Below, one piece after another: positions 15,225-20,146 of a DNA stretch of 20,146 nt. A program made the translations under genes and the position numbers. The DNA comes from Roseivirga sp. UBA6061 (GTDB taxonomy: Bacteria; Bacteroidota; Bacteroidia; Cytophagales; Cyclobacteriaceae). The stretch covers positions 1 to 20,146 of the forward strand of contig DIYF01000172.1 in NCBI GenBank assembly GCA_002427745.1, read 5' to 3'. The notes beneath the pieces are model-generated. The model was given only the letters and a program-made list of their open reading frames with translations, had not been told where the DNA came from and made no database searches. Each line of letters starts with the position of its first letter. Within the stretch, counting starts at the first letter, position 1.

Positions 15225-16307
15225 TTACTCTGCCAGCTCCAGATCAGTCACTTCTTCTTCCTCTTCCTGAATGGTCTTACCCAGAGGAAGCCTGAAACTG
15301 AAACTTGAGCCCTTACCCATAGTGCTGGTCACACTCACCTTGGAATCGTGAGCTTCCATGATGTGCTTGACAATGGCCAGACCCAGCCCGGTCCCTCCTC
15401 TTTCCTTAGAACGACTTTTATCAACTCTGAAAAAACGCTCGAAGATTCTGCCAAGATGCTCCGGAGGTATACCCGGTCCTGTATCCCGGATAGCTACTGT
15501 CACCTGACCATCTCCCACATCAAAACCAAGATTCACAGAACCCTCATCGGTATATTTGATAGCATTAGAAACCAGATTGATCAGGACGCGGTAAATCAGC
15601 TCTGAGTCTGCGTAAACAAAAATTGGCCGATCATACTCTACGTCAAAAGAGAACTTTAGCTTCTTCTTGTCGGCCTTAGTCTCCAGCTCATCAAGCACCT
15701 CACTGGCAGATTCCACGATGTTAAAATGCTCGAAGTGCATTTTAATCTCCCCGGTCTCTATTTGTGAAAGCGTCAGCAGGTCGTGAATCAGCACATCCAG
15801 CCGATCAAGGCTTTTTGCAGCCCTCTTCAGAAACTTCCCTCTCACCCGCTTATCTTCTACCGCCCCATCCAGAAGTGTATGCACAAATCCCTGCGCTGCA
15901 AAGATAGGGGTTTTGAGCTCGTGGCTTACATCTGCCAGAAACTCCCGCCTGAAAGCTTCCATCTTTTTCAGATCCTCAATCTCCTTATGGCGGTTTACAC
16001 CATACTTATAAATCTCTGTATTGATTCGCTTGAAAGGGTTGAGCGTATTCTGATCTTCAGTTTCCTCAATAAAAGAGAAGTCTTTCTTTCTGAGCTTATT
16101 CAGCACTTCATAAATCTTACCGATCTCTCTGAATACCAGAAACTCAAAAACAACATACACCAAAAAGTAGGTGGCTGAAAAAGAAAGAAGCCCTGCTACA
16201 GTCAGGGCCAGTGTACTTACATCGGGTACCAGATACAGAAAAGCAGTGGTAAGAATACCAACGATAGCGGCCAGTAAAAACGCTACTGCTTTTGAATTAA
16301 AGAGCAT
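15225..16307 (-). CDS. PhoR-like sensor histidine kinase
   Basis: A 360-residue inner-membrane kinase. Two transmembrane helices (about 7-27 and 33-56) are joined by only some five residues, so it has essentially no periplasmic sensor domain. A linker with a short HAMP-like or coiled segment (60-118) leads to the HisKA domain with phospho-acceptor His129 in FLADVSHELKTPIFAAQGF. The ATPase domain has the N box NLVSNAIKYT (244-253), the G1 box DTGPGIPPEHL (275-285), the F region IFERFFRVDKSRS and the G2 box GGTGLGLAIV (304-313). The C-terminus is acidic with a run of Glu (348-352). It follows the response regulator by 3 nt, so the two are coupled. Domain organisation resembles Bacteroidota PhoR, but a phosphate signal is not shown. 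Confidence 0.94.
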   Translation of the reverse strand: MLFNSKAVAFLLAAIVGILTTAFLYLVPDVSTLALTVAGLLSFSATYFLVYVVFEFLVFREIGKIYEVLNKLRKKDFSFIEETEDQNTLNPFKRINTEIYKYGVNRHKEIEDLKKMEAFRREFLADVSHELKTPIFAAQGFVHTLLDGAVEDKRVRGKFLKRAAKSLDRLDVLIHDLLTLSQIETGEIKMHFEHFNIVESASEVLDELETKADKKKLKFSFDVEYDRPIFVYADSELIYRVLINLVSNAIKYTDEGSVNLGFDVGDGQVTVAIRDTGPGIPPEHLGRIFERFFRVDKSRSKERGGTGLGLAIVKHIMEAHDSKVSVTSTMGKGSSFSFRLPLGKTIQEEEEEVTDLELAE

Positions 16308-16310
16308 TAC

Positions 16311-17003
16311 TTATCGAATCTCGAATTTATATCCCACACCTTTTACAGTGGTAATATAACCATCTCCGATCTTTTCTCTTACTTTTCTGATGTGCACATC
16401 TACCGTACGAGCCAGTACATACACATCGGTACCCCAGATATTTTGCAAGAGATCGTCTCTGCTGAATACTTTGTTAGGGTTTTGGGCCAGGAAGTAAAGT
16501 AATTCAAATTCCTTTTTAGGCAGGGTAAACTGCTCCCCGTCCATAGAAACAGTATAGCTGGTTTTATCAATGGTAAGACCACCCGCCATTACCTTAGGCA
16601 GTGATTTGCTCTTGCTTTTCTTTTCTCTTCTGAACAGAGCACTGATACGGCTCATCAGGGCACGAGGCTTAATGGGCTTGGTAATGTAGTCATCTGCTCC
16701 GGCATCAAAAGCGGCTACCTCTGAATACTCCTCAGCCCGAGCTGTCAGAAAAGTGATATGAGAGTTGGCCATCTCCGGTATCTCGCGCAGTTGCCTACAG
16801 GTTTCCACTCCATCCTGATTGGGCATCATGATATCCAGCAGGATCAATTCCGGCAAAAAGCCTTTTGCCAGTTGAACTGCTTTCTTCCCATCTTCGGCAG
16901 TCTTGACATCGTAACCTTCCTTTACAAGGTTGTATTTCAACAATTCGAGAATATCCGAATCATCGTCTACCACAAGAACTTTGTGGCTATGCTTATCAGC
17001 CAT
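16311..17003 (-). CDS. PhoB/OmpR-family response regulator
   Basis: A 230-residue two-component transcription factor. The receiver domain (8-125) has the acidic pocket VVDDDSD (11-17), phospho-acceptor Asp57 in ILLDIMMPNQDG, the switch Thr in TFLTARAEE and Lys108 in YITKPIKP. The winged-helix DNA-binding domain (about 138-229) shows FTLPKKEFELLYFLAQNPNKVFSR, the recognition-helix region VLARTVDVHIRKVREKIG and the C-terminal YITTVKGVGYKFE wing. It is the partner of the histidine kinase 3 nt downstream. A near-consensus Bacteroidota promoter precedes it by about 40 nt. The target genes are unknown; the name PhoB would be a guess at the signal. Confidence 0.95.
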   Translation of the reverse strand: MADKHSHKVLVVDDDSDILELLKYNLVKEGYDVKTAEDGKKAVQLAKGFLPELILLDIMMPNQDGVETCRQLREIPEMANSHITFLTARAEEYSEVAAFDAGADDYITKPIKPRALMSRISALFRREKKSKSKSLPKVMAGGLTIDKTSYTVSMDGEQFTLPKKEFELLYFLAQNPNKVFSRDDLLQNIWGTDVYVLARTVDVHIRKVREKIGDGYITTVKGVGYKFEIR

Positions 17004-17043
17004 ACTTAAACAGAGGTTGTTTTTAATCTATTTCGAACTTCTT

Positions 17044-17075
17044 CAAAGTTATTTAAAAAAGGAAACCCCGATCAA
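17044..17075 (-). promoter_or_regulatory. Promoter of the two-component/RluA operon
   Basis: On the minus strand TTG (17075-17073), a 21-nt spacer and TAACTTTG (17051-17044) match the Bacteroidota promoter with a perfect -7 element. The transcript leader would be about 35 nt. The -33 part overlaps a weak possible terminator of the DUF3108 gene (ATCCC pairing with GGGGT, then a T-rich stretch), a tight packing of the end of one unit and the start of the next. Confidence 0.8.
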
Positions 17076-17089
17076 AAAAAGTAGGGATA

Positions 17090-17893
17090 TTACTCTGTTA
17101 CAGCAAGTTGATGTCTCAGGTTCTTTACTTTTTTGACCTCGACCCGGAGATAACCCACGTAAATCTTCGCCTGAAATTTCAGCGGTATCTTATTCAGGTC
17201 ATCCGACAGCCAGACGCGCAGTGTATTATCTTCCTCAAACAGGCTATCTTTTTCTATAATAGGTACAAGAATAATAGACTTGACTCTGCCCAAACGCGTC
17301 TTAATTACCTCTCTCCCCACAAACTTCACACGAAAGGGCTGCTCCTTATCATCAAAGAAGGTATTAATGGTGATAATGGTCCCCTCAGGTATCTTATCAA
17401 AATCGAGAGCACGCAGATGGTAATAACCACTGACCATGTCCTGCATATTGTCATTGATCTTATGATCTACCTTTTGCTCCAGGCGTTTTGTCTCTTTGTG
17501 GAGCTTGGCTACCGTTACCGAGTCCTTGTCATGATCGAAGTAGAGTATTTCGTTTTTACGGAATCGCCCCTCTTTGATATAGCGATAAAACTGCTGAGGT
17601 ACCAACCGGGAAGTATCGTAGTAAGAACCCCAGTTATCTCTGACAGAGGAGATCAGGTCGAAGATTCCCACCGTACGCGCAAAAATATCGATGCGGTACG
17701 TAGGCCGGTTGTTTACACTATATATAATATTATTGACTTTGAACTCCGCTTCTGCCGCCTTGATAAAACCCACAGTGGCCTTCATCTCTATCTCCTCACC
17801 TGGCGAAAAAGGTCCTTCCTTGGCCATAGGGTACTCCTGTGCGGAAATACCACATGCCCATAACAAGAACAAGGCTGATAAAAAATATTTCAT
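17090..17893 (-). CDS. Exported DUF3108 family protein
   Basis: A 267-residue exported protein. The start is placed at ATG 17893, giving MKYFLSALFLLWACGISAQEYP, a clean signal peptide; an ATG 11 codons upstream (17926) only adds a polar extension. The signal contains LWAC, so a lipoprotein cleaved before Cys14 and a type I cleavage after SAQ are both possible. The mature part matches DUF3108: FSPGEEIEMKATVGFIKAAEAEFKV near the start, IFDLISSVRDNWGSYYDT, then FVGREVIKTRLGRVKSIILVPIIE and LRVWLSDDLNKIPLKFQAKIYVG, the pattern of this beta-rich envelope family. Its function is not known. It follows the aminopeptidase-like gene by 44 nt on the same strand, so the two are probably co-transcribed. 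Confidence 0.85.
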   Translation of the reverse strand: MKYFLSALFLLWACGISAQEYPMAKEGPFSPGEEIEMKATVGFIKAAEAEFKVNNIIYSVNNRPTYRIDIFARTVGIFDLISSVRDNWGSYYDTSRLVPQQFYRYIKEGRFRKNEILYFDHDKDSVTVAKLHKETKRLEQKVDHKINDNMQDMVSGYYHLRALDFDKIPEGTIITINTFFDDKEQPFRVKFVGREVIKTRLGRVKSIILVPIIEKDSLFEEDNTLRVWLSDDLNKIPLKFQAKIYVGYLRVEVKKVKNLRHQLAVTE

Positions 17894-17937
17894 ATTCCAG
17901 TTTTCACCTGATAGGACAAAAGCCATACCAATTACTT

Positions 17938-18972
17938 TTAAACTGACGGATAAGTTTCTTTCAGGTAGATGAGAAATCGCTTCAAATCGCCCCCAAAGTT
18001 GGCATTTAATTCTTCTTCTAAAAGTCCAAGCACAGAATTATATCTCAGGAATGACATGAAGAACGTATTATTTGGTTCATACTTCTCGAAGTACCCTTTA
18101 TATCGGTCAGATTGAAAGGAGACCGTATCAATATTTGACCGTATGGCCTCAATCATCTGATCTTTTATTTCCTGTTTTCTCTCCTTTTCCAGTCCGGCCA
18201 TCGCCACATAGGTGCTATCCAGCTGCTTGCTGGCCAGAAGCATGTAGTTCTTAAAAAGCTCTTCATCGGCCTGGCGAGCCAGGAAGTTGTTCACCTCCGG
18301 GGCTCCTTTTCCATATTTGGCTTCCAGAAACAAGACAGCGCCCTTATCTCCGATAAAGGATGCCAGATTTTCATTAAACGTAACGCTGTCTTTTACAAAT
18401 AGTGTCCCGTGAGTCAGTTCATGTATAATAAGGCTGGCCAGATCTCCCTCAGTACGTTTGAGCATATTGGACAATACAGGATCATTAAACCAGCCCAGGG
18501 TAGACCAGCCTCCTGCAGTTCTTACACTTACATCAATGCTGTCGGCCTCGCGAATACTCCTGGCTTCTTCCAGCGCCTTTTCCCGTGAAAAAAACCCTTT
18601 ATAGGGCACACTCCCTACCACCGGAAACTTCCAGAGCTTAGCCTTGAACTCAAAGGGTTCACAAGCGGTGACCACGTACATAGAGGGCTTATCTTCCTGA
18701 TCAAAAATTTTAGTGTAATTATCAGAATAATTGATTCCCAGAGAGTCAAAGGCAAAGGTACGCGCTTCCTGAATCACCTGTATTTTAAAGCGTTCTTCTT
18801 CAGTCGTCTCAGGCAAAGCCAGAAACTCCTCCAGCGGTATTGCATTGTTAACCACATTGAGTTGCCCTCTCAGCTGCATCAGCCCGTAATTGGCCAGCTC
18901 AAACTGCCATATATAGACAATAAGCAAGAGCAAAAGGAAGCCCAGACCTATTCTTTTTAACCACTTTTTCAT
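17938..18972 (-). CDS. Membrane-anchored predicted aminopeptidase (COG4324 type)
   Basis: A 344-residue zinc-peptidase-like protein. The N-terminus has a basic start and one hydrophobic segment (residues 9-23, LGFLLLLLIVYIW), an uncleaved anchor. The catalytic motif is HELTH (His184, Glu185, His188) in LASLIIHELTHGTLF, with a likely third ligand Glu201 in FNENLASFIGDKGA, as in gluzincin peptidases. The preceding TAGGWSTLGWFNDPVLSNM block (152-170) is characteristic of the predicted aminopeptidase family COG4324/PF10023. The active site should lie in the periplasm; the substrate is unknown. It is divergent from recA, heads a two-gene unit with the DUF3108 gene, and the 111-bp gap to recA must hold promoters for both directions. 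Confidence 0.85.
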   Translation of the reverse strand: MKKWLKRIGLGFLLLLLIVYIWQFELANYGLMQLRGQLNVVNNAIPLEEFLALPETTEEERFKIQVIQEARTFAFDSLGINYSDNYTKIFDQEDKPSMYVVTACEPFEFKAKLWKFPVVGSVPYKGFFSREKALEEARSIREADSIDVSVRTAGGWSTLGWFNDPVLSNMLKRTEGDLASLIIHELTHGTLFVKDSVTFNENLASFIGDKGAVLFLEAKYGKGAPEVNNFLARQADEELFKNYMLLASKQLDSTYVAMAGLEKERKQEIKDQMIEAIRSNIDTVSFQSDRYKGYFEKYEPNNTFFMSFLRYNSVLGLLEEELNANFGGDLKRFLIYLKETYPSV

Positions 18973-19019
18973 AGCACTAATCGGGGAGAAAATTAACCAT
19001 ATTTATTGAGAAAATTGGG

Positions 19020-19050
19020 TTGTGTATTGGGGCCTTTCCTACTATCTTCA
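19020..19050 (+). promoter_or_regulatory. Putative recA promoter
   Basis: TTG (19020-19022), a 20-nt spacer and TATCTTCA (19043-19050) fit the Bacteroidota promoter layout, with the -7 element departing from TTTG at the last two bases. The recA start is 33 nt further on. I see no recognisable LexA-type operator. Confidence 0.55.
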
Positions 19051-19083
19051 CAAACTATTCTGAACAATAATTCCCCGATAGAG

Positions 19084-20097
19084 ATGAGCGAAAAAGACGA
19101 AAAATTAAAAGCCCTGCAGCTGACCATTGACAAACTGGAAAAGACCTATGGTAAGGGTGCCGTGATGAAGTTGAGTGATGAAAAGGTGGTGGACTTACCT
19201 TCGATCTCTACGGGCTCACTGGGGCTGGATATTGCACTGGGTATTGGCGGTGTTCCAAGAGGACGTGTCATAGAAATATACGGACCTGAATCATCAGGTA
19301 AAACAACCCTGACTATGCACTGCATTGCAGAGGCGCAAAAGCAGGGCGGACTGGCAGCCTTCATAGATGCTGAACATGCCTTTGATAAGGTGTATGCCGA
19401 AAAACTGGGCATTGACACAGAGAACCTGCTGATTTCTCAGCCAGACAACGGAGAGCAGGCCCTGGAAATTGCTGAGCACCTGATTCGCTCAGGAGCGATT
19501 GACATTATCGTTATTGACTCTGTAGCTGCGCTGGTTCCCAAAGGAGAACTGGAAGGAGAAATGGGTGAAAGTAAAATGGGACTCCAGGCCAGATTGATGT
19601 CTCAGGCCCTGAGAAAGCTAACTGGTACCATCAACAAGACCGGATGCGCCTGTATTTTCATTAACCAGCTCCGTGAGAAGATCGGGGTTATGTTCGGGAA
19701 CCCTGAAACCACTACCGGGGGTAACGCCCTGAAATTCTATTCTTCTGTAAGGCTTGACATCAGAAGAATAGGCCAGATCAAAGATGGGGTGGATATCATC
19801 GGTAACCGCACCAAGGTGAAAGTAGTGAAGAATAAAGTGGCACCTCCATTTAAGATCGTGGAATTCGATATCATGTATGGCGAAGGCATTTCCAAGGCCG
19901 GTGAGATACTCGACCTGGGTGTTGAACTGGGCATTGTGAAAAAAGCAGGCTCCTGGTTCTCTTACAATGGCGAAAAACTGGGACAGGGACGTGATGCCGT
20001 GAAGACGCTGATCAATGACAACCCAGAGCTTTCGGAAGAGCTGGAAACTAAAATTAAGGCAAAAGTAGATGGTATAGAGGAGGAAGTGGAAGCTTAA
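19084..20097 (+). CDS. recA: Recombinase RecA
   Basis: A 337-residue ATP-dependent strand-exchange protein of homologous recombination and the DNA-damage response. The start is at ATG 19084 ([30 protein letters not shown], the usual RecA N-terminal helix); an upstream in-frame TTG at 19006 would add 26 unrelated residues and run through the promoter. The Walker A motif GPESSGKT is at 67-74, Walker B is [12 protein letters not shown], and the L2 DNA-binding loop follows [23 protein letters not shown]. The C-terminal domain and the acidic tail ([11 protein letters not shown]) are intact, so the gene is complete. It is divergent from the aminopeptidase gene and followed by a palindrome that begins its terminator. 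Confidence 0.99.
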   Translation: MSEKDEKLKALQLTIDKLEKTYGKGAVMKLSDEKVVDLPSISTGSLGLDIALGIGGVPRGRVIEIYGPESSGKTTLTMHCIAEAQKQGGLAAFIDAEHAFDKVYAEKLGIDTENLLISQPDNGEQALEIAEHLIRSGAIDIIVIDSVAALVPKGELEGEMGESKMGLQARLMSQALRKLTGTINKTGCACIFINQLREKIGVMFGNPETTTGGNALKFYSSVRLDIRRIGQIKDGVDIIGNRTKVKVVKNKVAPPFKIVEFDIMYGEGISKAGEILDLGVELGIVKKAGSWFSYNGEKLGQGRDAVKTLINDNPELSEELETKIKAKVDGIEEEVEA

Positions 20098-20123
20098 ATC
20101 TCTCATCAACAAAGTATAATGAG

Positions 20124-20146
20124 AAAAGCCCTGACGGTACCGTCAG
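20124..20146 (+). terminator. Start of the recA terminator, cut by the window end
   Basis: The window ends in a perfect 16-bp palindrome, CTGACGGTACCGTCAG (20131-20146), preceded by AAAAGCC. If the sequence continues GGCTTTT, this is a long-stem intrinsic terminator 30 nt after recA. The right arm lies partly outside the window, so this part is inferred. Confidence 0.6.

Noticed and set aside
17108..17863. Plus-strand open frame (251 codons) opposite the DUF3108 gene.
   Set aside because: It lies wholly antisense to a gene with clear family motifs and has no domain signal of its own.
17894..17926. Upstream ATG adding 11 residues to the DUF3108 protein.
   Set aside because: It would bury the signal peptide behind a polar stretch; the internal ATG gives a normal export signal.
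19006..19083. 26-codon upstream extension of recA from a TTG.
   Set aside because: RecA proteins begin at [11 protein letters not shown] sequence, and the extension runs through the promoter-like element.

Overview
The window looks like chromosomal core DNA of a Bacteroidota bacterium, most likely a Cytophagales-type, possibly marine, member (that rank is inference). Supporting signs are a secreted protease with a C-terminal type IX secretion sorting domain, DUF4097 proteins encoded beside an ECF sigma factor, the gene order rplM-rpsI-rpsB-tsf, weak or absent Shine-Dalgarno sequences, and promoter-like elements of the Bacteroidota form TTG-N18..21-TAnnTTTG ahead of several operons. I see no insertion sequence, CRISPR array, tRNA, rRNA or prophage gene. 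Base composition looks even throughout, so nothing stands out as recently acquired.

Layout. (1) 141-1076 encodes a nitrilase on the plus strand, convergent with a minus-strand LolA-like periplasmic protein (1110-1724). A terminator hairpin overlaps the nitrilase stop codon. (2) 1927-5304 is a four-gene minus-strand operon: ECF sigma factor, DUF4097 protein, membrane anti-sigma-like protein with a HEAT-like domain, and a second DUF4097 protein carrying an eight-residue repeat. (3) 5541-6699 (plus) holds a 58-residue small protein ending in a Cys-x-x-Cys-Gly-Ser tail, only 4 nt from a PqqB-like metallo-beta-lactamase-fold lipoprotein. (4) 6856-7695 (plus) is a small MscS-type mechanosensitive channel.

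(5) 7821-10439 (minus) is the translation operon rplM-rpsI-rpsB-tsf. It has a near-consensus promoter ahead of rplM and a long hairpin with a U-tract between rpsB and tsf. (6) 10801-14280 (plus) is a 1159-residue S8 subtilisin-like protease with Fn3, MAM-like and GEVED modules and a type IX sorting domain, followed by a strong terminator. (7) 14479-17003 (minus) is a PhoB/PhoR-like two-component pair followed by an RluA-type pseudouridine synthase, behind a good promoter. (8) 17090-18972 (minus) encodes a DUF3108 protein and a membrane-anchored COG4324-type aminopeptidase. (9) 19084-20097 (plus) is recA, divergent from the aminopeptidase, with the first part of a terminator at the window edge.

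The least explained parts are the ECF/DUF4097/HEAT operon, which reads like an envelope-stress module, and the small Cys-tailed protein with its PqqB-like partner. Five start codons differ from the longest open frame or from ATG: rpsB, recA and the DUF3108 gene start internally, rplM starts at GTG and the sigma factor at TTG.
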